A stretch of 64,000 nt of DNA from VGBV01 sp963780395. Its GTDB lineage: Bacteria > Actinomycetota > Thermoleophilia > Solirubrobacterales > 70-9. The translations under genes were made by a program, and so were the position numbers. The notes beneath the pieces are model-generated. The model searched no databases. It was given only the letters and a program-made list of their open reading frames with translations, and was not told the origin of the DNA. Where the stretch lies: assembly GCA_963780395.1 (NCBI GenBank), contig CAWABY010000006.1, positions 106,881-170,880 of the forward strand, read 5' to 3'. This document shows, piece after piece, positions 43,775 to 53,243 of this stretch (position 1 is its first letter; each line of letters starts with the position of its first letter).

Positions 43775-44788
43775 GTGGCAGGGACGAACCGCGCAGGCGC
43801 CGGCAACGGCGCGGGCCGCGGGGTCTCGGCGCAGGCCGAGACGATGCCCGACGGCAAGCCGGTCGCCACCACCGACCTGCCCCTGGGCGGTCAGGCAGTG
43901 CTGGAGGGCGTGATGATGCGCGGCGTCTCGACCTGGGCCGTCGCCGTCCGCAACCCAGAGGGCGAGATCGAGGTCACCTCCGAGCCGATCGTCTCCTGGG
44001 CGAAGCGCCACCGGGTGCTGCGCTGGCCGGTGATCCGCGGCGTCGTCGCACTGGGCGAGTCGCTCAAGATCGGCTTCAAGGCGCTCGCGATCTCGGCCAA
44101 CGCCCAGCTGCCCGAGGACGAGGAGGGCGAGAAGGAGGAGATCGGCGGGCTCATGTGGGGCCTCACGATCGCGCTCTCGATGGCGCTCGCGATCGGCCTC
44201 TTCTTCGTCATCCCCGTGGGCGCCACCAGCCTGATCAAGGACTGGCTCGGCTCCGCCCTGCTGTTCTGGCTGGTCGAGGGCATCCTTCGCACCCTCATCT
44301 TCATCGGCTACATCGTCGCGATCAGCCGCCTGCCCGACCTGCGGCGGGTGTTCGAGTACCACGGCGCCGAGCACAAGACGATCTCCTGCTTCGAGGCCGG
44401 CGATGAGCTGACGCCCGAGAACGCCAAGGGCTACTCGCGCCTGCATCCCCGCTGCGGCACCAGCTTCCTGCTGATCGTGATGGTGCTGGCGATCTTCGTC
44501 TTCGCCCCGATCGGCCTGCCCGAGTGGTACTGGCTGCTGGCCTCGCGCATCCTCGGCATCCCGCTGATCGCGGGCCTCTCCTACGAGGTCATCAAGTGGG
44601 CCGGCAAGAACCGCAACAAGAGGTGGGTGCGGGTGCTGATGTGGCCCGGTCTGATGCTGCAGAACCTGACGACCCGCGAGCCCGACCTTGACCAGCTCGC
44701 GGTCGCGATCCGCTCGCTCGAGGAGGTCCTCGCCAACGAGGACCTCGACAAGGCACGCAAGGAAGCGCCGATCGAGATCGTCGCGTAG
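43775..44788 (+). CDS. YqhQ-like DUF1385 membrane protein
   Basis: The 337-residue protein starts at GTG 43775, five bases after rpmE. It contains the DUF1385 signatures GGQAVLEGVMMRGVSTWAVAVRNPEG, VIRGVVALGESLKIGFKALAISAN, YHGAEHKTISCFEAG and HPRCGTSFLLIV, with about four to five membrane helices between 115 and 300. It is regularly found between rpmE and prfA in actinobacteria and Firmicutes. Its biochemical function is not established. Confidence 0.92.
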   Translation: MAGTNRAGAGNGAGRGVSAQAETMPDGKPVATTDLPLGGQAVLEGVMMRGVSTWAVAVRNPEGEIEVTSEPIVSWAKRHRVLRWPVIRGVVALGESLKIGFKALAISANAQLPEDEEGEKEEIGGLMWGLTIALSMALAIGLFFVIPVGATSLIKDWLGSALLFWLVEGILRTLIFIGYIVAISRLPDLRRVFEYHGAEHKTISCFEAGDELTPENAKGYSRLHPRCGTSFLLIVMVLAIFVFAPIGLPEWYWLLASRILGIPLIAGLSYEVIKWAGKNRNKRWVRVLMWPGLMLQNLTTREPDLDQLAVAIRSLEEVLANEDLDKARKEAPIEIVA

Positions 44789-44808
44789 TTCGCGTCACAC
44801 TACCCGGC

Positions 44809-45882
44809 ATGATCCAGGAGCTGGTCGAGCAGATAGAGCGCCGCCACGCGGAGCTCGAGGGTCAGATGTCCGATCCGGCGGTGATCGCCGACCGGGAGCG
44901 CTACGCCGAGGTCGGACGGGAGTACCGGCAGCTCGAGGGCGCGCACGCGCTGGCGGCCGAGTATCGCAAGCTCAGCGACGACCTCGAGGGGGCACGGGAG
45001 CTGCTGGCCGAGGACGGCGACGACCCCGAGTTGAAGGCGGTGGTCGCCGAGGCGCCGGGACGGCTGCAGGAGCTGGGTGAGGAGATTCGCCTGGCGATGG
45101 TCGAGCGCGACCCCAACGACGACAAGAACGTGATCGTCGAGATCCGCGCCGGCACCGGGGGCGACGAGGCGGCATTGTTCGCCGGCGACCTGCACAAGAT
45201 GCTGACCCGCTACGCCGAGAATCGCGGCTACTCCACCGAGGCACTCTCCTCCTCGCCCGCCGACCAGGGAGGGTTCAAGGAGAGCACCTTCGCGATCAAG
45301 GGCGACGGTGCCTACTCCGTGTTCAAGTACGAGGGCGGCACCCACCGGGTGCAGCGGGTGCCCAAGACCGAGTCCCAGGGGCGGATCCACACCTCGACCG
45401 CCACCGTGGCCGTCCTTCCCGAGGCCGAGGAGGTCGAGGTGGACCTCGACCAGAACGACCTGGACATCGACACCTATCGCTCCACCGGGCCGGGAGGCCA
45501 GTCGGTGAACACGACCGACTCCGCCGTGCGGATCACGCACAAACCGAGCGGGATCGTGGTCTCGATGCAGGACGAGAAGTCCCAGCGCCAGAACCGCGAG
45601 AAGGCGATGCGGGTGCTGCGCGCGCGCCTGCTCGAGCACCAGCTCGCCGAGCAGCAAGCCGAGGTCGCAGCCGAGCGCAAGGCCCAGGTCGGCAGCGGCG
45701 AGCGCTCGGAGAAGATCCGCACCTACAACTTCCCCCAGGACCGGATCACCGACCACCGCGTGAAGCTGACCGCGAACGGGATCGAGCGGGTGCTGGGCGG
45801 CGAGCTGGACGAGTTCACCGAGGCGCTCTCGGCCGAGGAGAAGCGGCAGCGGCTCGAGGCCCAGGCGACCGAGGCGGGCTGA
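44809..45882 (+). CDS. prfA: Peptide chain release factor 1
   Basis: The 357-residue protein has the RF-1 domains in order: N-terminal helices, the codon-recognition domain and the catalytic GGQ at 229-231 in STGPGGQSVNTTDSAVRITH, followed by KSQRQNREKAMRVLRARL. The GGQ glutamine is the target for methylation by PrmC, encoded two genes downstream. It reads UAA and UAG stop codons. Confidence 0.97.
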   Translation: MIQELVEQIERRHAELEGQMSDPAVIADRERYAEVGREYRQLEGAHALAAEYRKLSDDLEGARELLAEDGDDPELKAVVAEAPGRLQELGEEIRLAMVERDPNDDKNVIVEIRAGTGGDEAALFAGDLHKMLTRYAENRGYSTEALSSSPADQGGFKESTFAIKGDGAYSVFKYEGGTHRVQRVPKTESQGRIHTSTATVAVLPEAEEVEVDLDQNDLDIDTYRSTGPGGQSVNTTDSAVRITHKPSGIVVSMQDEKSQRQNREKAMRVLRARLLEHQLAEQQAEVAAERKAQVGSGERSEKIRTYNFPQDRITDHRVKLTANGIERVLGGELDEFTEALSAEEKRQRLEAQATEAG

Positions 45883-45886
45883 CCGC

Positions 45887-46282
45887 ATGGCGGGTGAGCG
45901 CCTTCAGGTCATCGCGGACGCGTTCGAGGCGTGGAACGGTGGGGATTATGCGGCCGCGGTCCAGCACTTCAGCGAGGATGGGGAGTGGTACCCGTACCTG
46001 GGCGCCCTCGAGGCGTCGGTCTACCGGGGAAGGGAGGAGCTCAAGACCTTGTTCCGCGATCTCAAAGAGCATCTCGAAATCCAGCTCGAGCTGGTCAGCA
46101 TCGAGGAAGTGGGCGACAAGGCCCTTGTCCGCATGCGGGCGCAGGGGGCGGGCTCGGTGAGTGGAGCCCCTACCGCCGCCGAGTGGTTCCAGGTCTACTC
46201 GTTCCAGGGAAATCACATCCAGCGGGTCCAGGCGTTCGAGGCCCGCGAGGCGGCGATCGGGGCCGCCGAGGCCGGGGGCTAG
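45887..46282 (+). CDS. SnoaL-like (NTF2 fold) protein inside the prfA-prmC operon
   Basis: The 131-residue protein starts four bases after prfA, and prmC starts directly after its stop. It shows the SnoaL pattern FEAWNGGDYAAAVQHFSEDGEWYPYLGALEASVYRGREELKTLFRDLKEHL followed by a beta sheet with ALVRMRAQGAG and FQGNHIQRVQAFE. prfA and prmC are adjacent in most genomes, so this gene is an insertion in an otherwise conserved translation operon. No active-site set can be named. Confidence 0.82.
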   Translation: MAGERLQVIADAFEAWNGGDYAAAVQHFSEDGEWYPYLGALEASVYRGREELKTLFRDLKEHLEIQLELVSIEEVGDKALVRMRAQGAGSVSGAPTAAEWFQVYSFQGNHIQRVQAFEAREAAIGAAEAGG

Positions 46283-47125
46283 GTGGCCGAGGAGAGCTCG
46301 GCCTCGGTCAGCGAGGCCCTGGGAGCGGCGGTGGACGGCCTGGCGGCGGCCGGGGTCGATTCCCCCAGGCTCGACGCGGAGCTCTTGCTGGCCCAAGCGA
46401 CGGGATGGTCGCGGGAGCGCTTCGCGACGGACCCGGACAGCAGCCTCCCCTCAGGGGCCTCTCGCGTGTTCGGGCAGATGGTGCGGCGGCGGGTTCGCCG
46501 CGAGCCGGTGGCCTACATCCTCGGGCGCAAGTCCTTCCGCGACATCGAGCTCGAGATCGACTCGACGGTGCTGATCCCACGGCCCGAGACGGAGCTGCTG
46601 GTCGAGATAGCGCTCGAGCTGGCGCCCGCGACCGTGCTCGACGTGGGCACCGGCTCCGGAGCGGTCGCGCTCGCGGTCGCCGACGAGCTCCCCGGTGCTC
46701 AGGTCACCGCCACCGACACATCCGCCGACGCCCTGCGGCTGGCTCAGGCCAACGCGGCGCGGCTTGGGCTGGAGCGGGTGATCTTCACCACGGGCACCCT
46801 GCCGGCGCGGGGCAGTTTCGAGCTGGTGCTCGCCAACCTGCCCTACGTCGGAGAGGAGGAGTGGGGGGACCTCGCTCCCGAGATACGAGACTACGAGCCG
46901 CGCAAGGCGCTCGTCCCGGGTCCCTCGGGGATGGAGGCAATCGAGTCCCTGACCACGAAACTCTCGGCCGACCAGGGGTTGGCGAACGCGGTGGCGCTGG
47001 AGGTGGGGGCGGGCCAGGCCCCGACCGTGGCCGAGCTGCTGGAAGGGGCGGGCTTCGACAGGGTCGAAAGCCGCCCGGACCTGGCCGGGATCGAGCGCGT
47101 CGTGCTCGGCCGCCGGAGCACTTGA
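46283..47125 (+). CDS. prmC: Release factor glutamine methyltransferase
   Basis: The 280-residue protein begins at GTG 46283. The N-terminal helical domain binds release factor. The catalytic domain has VLIPRPETELLVEIALE, motif I VLDVGTGSGAVALAVADELPG, and ANLPYV (about 185-190), the actinobacterial form of the NPPY motif that binds the substrate glutamine. It methylates the GGQ glutamine of RF1 and RF2. Its stop overlaps the TTG start of the next gene. Confidence 0.94.
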   Translation: MAEESSASVSEALGAAVDGLAAAGVDSPRLDAELLLAQATGWSRERFATDPDSSLPSGASRVFGQMVRRRVRREPVAYILGRKSFRDIELEIDSTVLIPRPETELLVEIALELAPATVLDVGTGSGAVALAVADELPGAQVTATDTSADALRLAQANAARLGLERVIFTTGTLPARGSFELVLANLPYVGEEEWGDLAPEIRDYEPRKALVPGPSGMEAIESLTTKLSADQGLANAVALEVGAGQAPTVAELLEGAGFDRVESRPDLAGIERVVLGRRST

Positions 47126-47754
47126 GCGAGGCCGTCTCGATCGAGCGGGACGGGGCGCCGGCCGCCCGCGCGGCCCTGGAGACGACGGTCGGCGCCGGCG
47201 GCGTTGTGCTGTTCCCCGCCGACACCCTGTACGGGCTGGGCTGCGACCCGCTCGACGCCGCCGCGATCGAGCGCATCCATCGGATCAAGGGCCGCGACGA
47301 CGGCAAGCCCTCGGCCGTCATGTACTTCTCGCCGCTGGCGATGCGCGAGCTGATCGCCGGGCTCGGCTCGGGGGCGCGGGCGGCGATGGGAGCCCTGCTG
47401 CCGGGGCCCGTGACCCTCGTGGTCGCCAACCCCGAGCACCGCTACCCGCTGGCCAGCCGCGGCGACGCCGAGCGCCTCGGCGTGCGGCTGATCGAGGGGC
47501 CGCTGCTGGGCGCCTCCTGCCCGCTCTTCCAGACCAGCGCAAACCGCAGCGGGGAGCCCGCGCCGGCGAGCTTCGAGGCGATCGACCCCACGGTCCTCGA
47601 CGCCGTGGACCTGGCGATCGACGGCGGCGAGCTGGGCGGCGAGCCCTCCACCGTCGTCGACGTCAGCGGGCTGGACAACGGGGGCGACTGGGAGGTGCTG
47701 CGCGAGGGCGCCCTGTCGTCGGCCGAGGTCGCGGCCAGGCTCGACCTGGACTAG
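47122..47754 (+). CDS. L-threonylcarbamoyladenylate synthase (TsaC/Sua5 family)
   Basis: The start is TTG 47122 (LSEAVSIERDG), overlapping the prmC stop (TTGA). The 210-residue protein shows GGVVLFPADTLYGLGCDPLDAAAIERIHRIKGRDDGKP, PGPVTLVV, GVRLIEGPLLGASCPLFQTSANRSGEPAP and GEPSTVVDVSG, the complete TsaC domain. It makes the threonylcarbamoyl-AMP used for tRNA t6A37. There is no Sua5 C-terminal domain. The operon order with prmC is conserved. Confidence 0.93.
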   Translation: MSEAVSIERDGAPAARAALETTVGAGGVVLFPADTLYGLGCDPLDAAAIERIHRIKGRDDGKPSAVMYFSPLAMRELIAGLGSGARAAMGALLPGPVTLVVANPEHRYPLASRGDAERLGVRLIEGPLLGASCPLFQTSANRSGEPAPASFEAIDPTVLDAVDLAIDGGELGGEPSTVVDVSGLDNGGDWEVLREGALSSAEVAARLDLD

Positions 47755-48170
47755 CCGGGGCGCGAGCCTCCGAGGCGGGCTGCCTCCTGCTCCGCCTCCT
47801 CCAGCGTGGGGTGGAAGCTGATCTTGAGCGCCTTCCCGTCGGCGACGGTGATGACCATGACCGCCGGCTGCTCGGCCTCCAGGCCGGTCGCGCGGCCGCG
47901 CGCCATCAGCTTCATCTCGGCCACCACGACGTCGTCCCCCCAGTCGTGGACCGTGTGCGGGTCGACCTTGATCTCGTCCATGACCTCGTAGAAGGACGCC
48001 CAGTAGCGGCGGGCGCCCTCGTGGCCGCGGTAGGTGTCGGGCTCCGAGGCGAGCTCGGGTGGCGTCGTGAACTCGCCCTCGAGGTGCATGTAGGGGATGA
48101 AGGCCTCGACCCCACCCTCGCTGAACGCCCGGAAGGCTTCCCGGACCAACTCGACGTTCTGCTCGGACAC
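47751..48170 (-). CDS. SnoaL-like (NTF2 fold) protein
   Basis: From GTG 48170 (SEQNVELVREAFRAFSEGGVEAFIPYMHLEGEFTTPPELASEPDTYRGHEGARRYWASF) the 139-residue protein has the standard SnoaL helix, the GHEG bend and a beta sheet with VVVAEMKLMARGRATGLEAEQPAVMVITVADGK. It overlaps the convergent sua5 gene by four bases and is divergent from glyA. It is the third SnoaL-like gene in about 20 kb. The ligand is unknown. Confidence 0.83.
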   Translation of the reverse strand: MSEQNVELVREAFRAFSEGGVEAFIPYMHLEGEFTTPPELASEPDTYRGHEGARRYWASFYEVMDEIKVDPHTVHDWGDDVVVAEMKLMARGRATGLEAEQPAVMVITVADGKALKISFHPTLEEAEQEAARLGGSRPG

Positions 48171-48254
48171 GCCGCAAAGCCTACGTGCCGGGCTCCCATC
48201 GCCCTGGGTGCGTAACGTGTCACGCTGACGCAAACGGCGACCGGAGGACCGAAC

Positions 48255-49536
48255 TTGAGCGAGCTGCCCGACGATTTCCAGACCGCGCCCCTGGCCGAGG
48301 TGGACCCGGACATCGCCCGGGTGCTCGACCGCGAGCTGGCGCGCCAACAGGGGACGCTGGAGATGATCGCCTCCGAGAACTTCGTTCCCCAGGCCGTGCT
48401 CGAGGCCGCCGGGTCGGTGTTGACCAACAAATACGCCGAGGGCTACCCCGGGCGCCGCTACTACGGTGGCTGCGAGGAGGTCGACGTCGCCGAGCAACTC
48501 GCGATCGACCGGGCCCTGGAGCTGTTCGGGGCGGAGCACGCCAACGTTCAGCCCCACGCGGGCGCCCAGGCCAACAACGCGGCCTACATGGCGATGCTGG
48601 AGCCGGGCGACACGATCATGGGGCTGGCGCTCGACCACGGCGGCCACCTCAGCCACGGCATGAAGCTGAACGTCTCGGGCAAGCTGTACGAGGTCGTCCC
48701 CTACCACGTCAGCAAGGACGACCTGCGGGTGGACATGGACGAGGTGGCGAAGCTCGCCTCCGAGCACAAGCCGAAGGTGATCGTCGCCGGCTGGTCGGCC
48801 TACCCGCGCCAGCTCGACTTTCCCGCCTTCCGAGACGTGGCCGACTCCGTCGGCGCCAGGCTGATGGTGGACATGGCCCACTTCGCGGGGCTCGTCGCCG
48901 CGGGCGAGCACCCGAACCCGGTCGAGCACGCGGACGTGGTCACGACCACCGTCCACAAGACGCTCTGCGGCCCGCGCAGCGGCATCATCCTCTGCCGCGA
49001 GGAGCTGGCCAAGGACATCGACCGCTCGGTCTTCCCCGGCCAGCAGGGCGGGCCGCTGATGCACATCATCGCCGCCAAGGCCGTGGCGCTCGGGATCGCC
49101 TCAGTCGGAGCCGTTCAAGGCCAGACAGCGCCAGACGATCGCCAACGCTCGCGCCCTGGGCGAGGGCCTGGCCGCGGGCGGCGTGGACGTGCTCACCGGC
49201 GGCACCGACGTGCACCTGGTGCTGGTCGACCTGACTCCCACCGGGGTCTTCGGCAAGGAGGCCGAGCTGCGGCTGGAGGAGGTCGGGATCACGGTCAACC
49301 GCAACGCGATCCCCTTCGACGAGCGCAAGCCGATGGACCCCTCGGGCCTGCGGATCGGAACCCCGGCGCTGACCACCCGGGGGCTGGTCGAGGACGACAT
49401 GCGCGAGATCGCCGAGGTGATCGTGGCGGCGCTCGGCGACGACTTCGAGTCCAACAAGGGCGCACTGCTCGACCGCTCCCGCGCGCTGATGGAGCGCTAC
49501 CCGCTCTACCCGCAGCTCTCCGCGGCCGCGGTCTGA
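48255..49536 (+). CDS. glyA: Serine hydroxymethyltransferase (apparent frameshift near 49103)
   Basis: TTG 48255 follows CCGGAGGACC. The protein contains MIASENFVPQAVLEAAGSVLTNKYAEGYPGRRYYGG and the PLP-lysine region VVTTTVHKTLCGPRSGIIL. At 49101-49104 the frame breaks. Removing the A at 49103 gives ASSEPFKARQRQTIANARALGEGLAAGG, then TVNRNAIPFDERKPMDPSGLRIGTPALTTRG, the normal C-terminal half ending at 49536. Because this enzyme is usually essential for one-carbon metabolism, an inserted base in the sequence is far more likely than a broken gene. Confidence 0.92.
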
Positions 49537-49543
49537 CCGCGCG

Positions 49544-49549
49544 TAGTCT
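49544..49549 (+). promoter_or_regulatory. -10 element of leaderless DUF354 gene
   Basis: TAGTCT is six bases before ATG 49556, suggesting that the glycan cluster has its own promoter just downstream of glyA. Confidence 0.45.
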
Positions 49550-49555
49550 GCGCAG

Positions 49556-50563
49556 ATGAGGATCTGGGTCGACATGACCGCGCCTGCGCACGTGCTCGTG
49601 CTGCGCCCGATCATCGAGCGGCTGCGGCAGCGGGGGCACGAGGTCACGGTCACCTCGCGCGAGTACACGCAGACCCAGCAGCTGCTCGAGCTGCACGGCA
49701 TCGAGCACACCCCGATCGGCAGCCACGGCGGCGCCTCGCGAGTGCGCAAGCTCGGCAGGCTGCTTGCGCGGACGGCGGGCATGAGGCGCTTCGGGAAGGG
49801 CCGCGACTTCGACCTCGCGATCGCGCACGGCTCCAACGACCTGGCGATCGCGTCCCGGCTGCTCGGAGTCCCTGAGGCGAACATGCACGACTACGAGTTC
49901 GCGGTCACCCAGCACAGGGTCGGTTGCCGCCTGGCCAAGCGCGTGATCTTTCCCGAGGCGGTGCCGCCGGAGCGGCTGCGCCGGTTCGGCGTCACCCCGG
50001 AGAAGCTGTTTCAGTACCCGGGGATCAAGGAGGAGTACTACCTGGCGGACTTCGAGCCGGACGCGGGGATCCTCGAGCGGTTGGGGGTGGATACCTCGCG
50101 AGTCGTCGTCGTCGTCCGGCCTCCGCCGGACGTCTCGCTCTATCACCGCAAGTCGAACCCGCTGTTTCCCCAGGTGCTCGCTCGCGTCGGAAACCAGGAG
50201 GACGTGCATGCCGTGGTGCTGCCGCGAACCGACGCGCAGCGGAAGTTCGTGAACGCGCTCGGCTTCCCCTCGCTGATCGTGCCCGAGCGCGCCGTCGATG
50301 CGCAGAGCCTGATCGCGGCGTCCGACCTGGTCGTTTCCGCGGGGGGGTCGATGAACCGGGAGGCCGTGGCCCTGGATACGCCCGTGTACACGACCTACGG
50401 CGGGCGGCTGGGCGGCGTTGACGAGTCGCTGATCCGCTCCGGGCACCTTCTGCCGCTGACCGACGCCCGGGCGCTCGAGCTTCGAAAGCACGGCGGCGAG
50501 AGGAAGATCAACCGCCGCGACCCGGAGCTGCTGGTCGAGCTTATGCTTGGCACGGTCCAATGA
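49556..50563 (+). CDS. DUF354 glycosyltransferase-like protein
   Basis: The 335-residue protein opens MRIWVDMTAPAHVLVLRPIIERLRQRGHEVTVTSREYTQT, the DUF354 N-terminus, and contains VIFPEAVPPERLRRFGV, EYYLADFEPD, and SDLVVSAGGSMNREAVALDTPVYTTYGG, resembling the donor-binding end of GT-B glycosyltransferases. It is probably cytoplasmic and acts on surface-glycan precursors. Its stop overlaps the sugar-transferase start by four bases, in a run with AsnB and a WecA-like enzyme. Confidence 0.87.
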   Translation: MRIWVDMTAPAHVLVLRPIIERLRQRGHEVTVTSREYTQTQQLLELHGIEHTPIGSHGGASRVRKLGRLLARTAGMRRFGKGRDFDLAIAHGSNDLAIASRLLGVPEANMHDYEFAVTQHRVGCRLAKRVIFPEAVPPERLRRFGVTPEKLFQYPGIKEEYYLADFEPDAGILERLGVDTSRVVVVVRPPPDVSLYHRKSNPLFPQVLARVGNQEDVHAVVLPRTDAQRKFVNALGFPSLIVPERAVDAQSLIAASDLVVSAGGSMNREAVALDTPVYTTYGGRLGGVDESLIRSGHLLPLTDARALELRKHGGERKINRRDPELLVELMLGTVQ

Positions 50564-51309
50564 GCGCCCGCGGGCCCGCAACCCAGCCGCCGAGTCCCCC
50601 GCCGAGCCCGGTTTCGCCCGGCGCGGGAGGCGACGACCACGCCAACGAGTCCCTCGCCGAGCGCTACGCCCGCATCGCACACGCCTACGAGGGCCGGGCG
50701 ATAGATCCCGTGCTGCGGACGTTCGACATCGCGATCTCGGGCACGGCGCTGATCCTGCTGAGCCCGCTGGTCGCGGTCGTGGCCGCCGCCACGCTGGTCA
50801 CCTCCGGCAGGCCGGTCCTCTACAGGGGGGACAGGGTCGGCCGCGCGGGGCGCGTGTTCAGCATGTACAAGTTCCGCACGCTGGCCGCCGACGCCGAGAC
50901 GCGGCTGGGGCCCTACCTGGGGACCGAGCTGACCGAGCGGACCGAGGCCGAGCTGACGGGGGTCGGCAGGGCGCTGCGCCCGACCCACCTCGACGAGGTG
51001 CCCCAGCTCTGGAACGTGCTGCGGGGGGACATGAGCATCGTCGGCCCGCGCCCGGTGCGCCCCACCTTCTTCGAGGAGCTCTGCGAGCTGATTCCCGGGT
51101 ACTGGCAGCGGCTCGTGGTCCGGCCCGGGGTGACCGGGTTCGCGCAGACCCGGATCACGCGCGAGGAGTCATGGGCGGACAAGCTCGCCCACGACATGGA
51201 GTACATCGCCGACCGCTCGGTCCGGCTCTACCTGCGCGTGCTGGCCGGCACGGGGTGGAGGATGCTGCGGCGGATCGCCGGGGGGCGGCGCCAGGCCGCC
51301 GTCGAGTAG
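50560..51309 (+). CDS. Polyprenyl-phosphate sugar-1-phosphate transferase (Bac_transf family)
   Basis: The 249-residue protein has a Pro-rich cytoplasmic N-terminus, one hydrophobic helix (about 62-82, GTALILLSPLVAVVAAATLV) and the family catalytic domain with VFSMYKFRTLAADAE, THLDEVPQLWNVLRGDMSIVGPRPVRPTF, and RPGVTGFAQ. These enzymes transfer a phospho-sugar from a nucleotide sugar to undecaprenyl phosphate, starting glycan assembly on the inner membrane face. It overlaps the DUF354 gene by four bases. Confidence 0.93.
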   Translation: MSARGPATQPPSPPPSPVSPGAGGDDHANESLAERYARIAHAYEGRAIDPVLRTFDIAISGTALILLSPLVAVVAAATLVTSGRPVLYRGDRVGRAGRVFSMYKFRTLAADAETRLGPYLGTELTERTEAELTGVGRALRPTHLDEVPQLWNVLRGDMSIVGPRPVRPTFFEELCELIPGYWQRLVVRPGVTGFAQTRITREESWADKLAHDMEYIADRSVRLYLRVLAGTGWRMLRRIAGGRRQAAVE

Positions 51310-51324
51310 GCGCGGCCTCGCTCC

Positions 51325-51330
51325 TACACT
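51325..51330 (+). promoter_or_regulatory. -10 element of asnB
   Basis: TACACT is eight bases before GTG 51339, with no ribosome-binding site between. Confidence 0.4.
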
Positions 51331-51338
51331 GACTCGCC

Positions 51339-53228
51339 GTGTGTGGAATCTGTGGACTGATCTCGCTCGACGGCGTCACCCGGCCCGACGCCGAGGCGCT
51401 GGCGGCGATGAACGAGAGCCTCGTGCATCGGGGCCCCGACAGCGACGGGATGGTGATCGACGGGCCGGTCGGCCTGGCCGTTCGCCGCCTCTCGATCATC
51501 GACCTCGCGGGCGGGGACCAGCCGATCGCCAACGAGGACCGCAGCATCCACGTGGTCCAGAACGGTGAGATCTACAACTACCGCGAGCTGCGCAGGGACC
51601 TCGAGCGCAGCGGCCACACCTTCTCCACCCACAGCGACACCGAGGTCCTGGTCCACCTCTACGAGCAGCGTGGGCCCGGCTTCGTCGAGGAGCTGCGGGG
51701 AATGTTCGCGCTCGCGCTCTGGGACTCGCGCCGCCGCCGGCTGCTGCTGGCCAGGGACCGGTTCGGGATCAAGCCCCTCTACTACCGGATCGCCGATCGG
51801 ATCCTCTCCTTCGGCTCGGAGCTGAAGGCGCTGCTGCGGCAGCCGGGATTCTCGCGCGACCTCGACCCGGATGCCCTGGAGGCGTTCCTGGCCTTCAACT
51901 CGATCCCGGCTCCGCTGACGATCTTCAAGCAGGCGCGCAAGCTGCCCGCCGGCCACCTTCTGACCTGGGAGGGGGGCGAGGCCGAGATCTCGCGCTACGC
52001 GCGCCCGGCCCCGGTCCCCGAGCGCGAGGTGCGCGCCGAGGGCGGCGGGGACCTCGCGGTCGAGCTCCGCGAGAGGCTCCGCGACTCCGTGCGCGCGCAT
52101 CTGGTCTCGGACGTGCCGGTCGGGGTCCTGCTCTCCGGAGGCATCGACTCCTCGGCGCTGACGGCGCTGGCCGCCGAGGAGAGCTCCGAGCGGGTCAGCA
52201 CCTTCTCGATCGGCTTCGAGGAGAGCTCCTTCGATGAGCTCGGCAACGCGCGGCAGGTCGCACAGCGGTACGGCACGGACCACCACGAGCTGGTGCTGCG
52301 GCCCGACGCGGTCGAGCTCCTGCCGCAGCTGGTGGAGGCGTTCGACGAGCCGTTCGCGGACTCGTCGGCTCTGCCCACCTACCTGGTCTCGCAGCTCGCG
52401 TCCGAATCGGTCAAGGTGGCGCTCTCGGGGGAGGGGGCCGACGAGCTCTTCGGCGGCTACTACACCTACGTCGCCGATCTCATCGCACCGCGGGTGGCCC
52501 CGTTCGCGCCGGCGATCTCGCCGCTGGTCCGCAGCCTGCCGAGCTCGTCGGCGAAGGCAAGCTTCGACTACAAGGCAAAGCGCTTCGTAAGCGGGGCCCG
52601 GCTGCCGCCGCTCGAGCGCCACCACGCCTGGAAGGAGATCTTCTCCGACGATGCGCGCGCCGAGCTGCTCAGCGCGGAGCGCGGCGGCCGCCGCGATCCG
52701 CTCGACGTCTATCGGGCCCGCTACGCCGAGACCGAGGACGCCGAGCAGCTCGCTCGCCTGCAGGACGTGGACCTCGGCATCTACCTGGTCGATGACCTGC
52801 TGGTGAAGACGGACCGCGCCAGCATGGCTCATTCGCTCGAGGCCCGGGTGCCGTTCTGCGACCAGGTCGTGGCCGAGCTCGCTCTGGCCCTGCCGACCCG
52901 GCACAAGGTGCGCGGCTTCGCCAAGAAGCGGCTGCTCCGGCGCGCCGTCGCGCCGTTGCTGCCGCGAGCGATCACCCACGGCAAGAAGCAGGGCTTCTCG
53001 ATCCCGGTGGCGGCCTGGTTGCGGGGTGAGCTGGAGCCGTACGCCCGCCAGGTGCTGTCGGAGGAGACGATCGCCCGCCAGGGCTACTTCCGCCCGGCGG
53101 CGGTGAGCGGCCTGATCGACGACCACGTCGCCCGGCGGCAGGACCTGAGCCGACAGATCTGGGGCCTGATGGCTCTGACGCTGTGGGTCGACCGCTACGC
53201 GGCCGTAGGGGAACCCGCCCCCTCGTAG
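51339..53228 (+). CDS. asnB: Glutamine-hydrolysing asparagine synthetase family protein
   Basis: The 629-residue protein starts MCGICGLISLDGV, exposing the Cys2 glutaminase nucleophile, followed by RGPDSDG and NGEIYNYRELR. The synthetase domain has VGVLLSGGIDSSALTALAAEES (PP-loop SGGxDS), GEGADELFGGYYTY and KTDRASMAHSLEARVPF. It transfers amide nitrogen to a carboxylate. In this setting it may make asparagine or, as in several polysaccharide clusters, amidate a sugar or peptide acid. It uses a GTG start. The WecA-like gene follows 15 bases later. Confidence 0.94.
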   Translation: MCGICGLISLDGVTRPDAEALAAMNESLVHRGPDSDGMVIDGPVGLAVRRLSIIDLAGGDQPIANEDRSIHVVQNGEIYNYRELRRDLERSGHTFSTHSDTEVLVHLYEQRGPGFVEELRGMFALALWDSRRRRLLLARDRFGIKPLYYRIADRILSFGSELKALLRQPGFSRDLDPDALEAFLAFNSIPAPLTIFKQARKLPAGHLLTWEGGEAEISRYARPAPVPEREVRAEGGGDLAVELRERLRDSVRAHLVSDVPVGVLLSGGIDSSALTALAAEESSERVSTFSIGFEESSFDELGNARQVAQRYGTDHHELVLRPDAVELLPQLVEAFDEPFADSSALPTYLVSQLASESVKVALSGEGADELFGGYYTYVADLIAPRVAPFAPAISPLVRSLPSSSAKASFDYKAKRFVSGARLPPLERHHAWKEIFSDDARAELLSAERGGRRDPLDVYRARYAETEDAEQLARLQDVDLGIYLVDDLLVKTDRASMAHSLEARVPFCDQVVAELALALPTRHKVRGFAKKRLLRRAVAPLLPRAITHGKKQGFSIPVAAWLRGELEPYARQVLSEETIARQGYFRPAAVSGLIDDHVARRQDLSRQIWGLMALTLWVDRYAAVGEPAPS

Positions 53229-53230
53229 GG

Positions 53231-53236
53231 CAGAAT
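53231..53236 (+). promoter_or_regulatory. -10-like element before the wecA/tagO-like gene
   Basis: CAGAAT is seven bases before ATG 53244. It is a weaker match than others, and the gene may instead be read through from asnB. Confidence 0.3.
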
Positions 53237-53243
53237 CTCCTCG

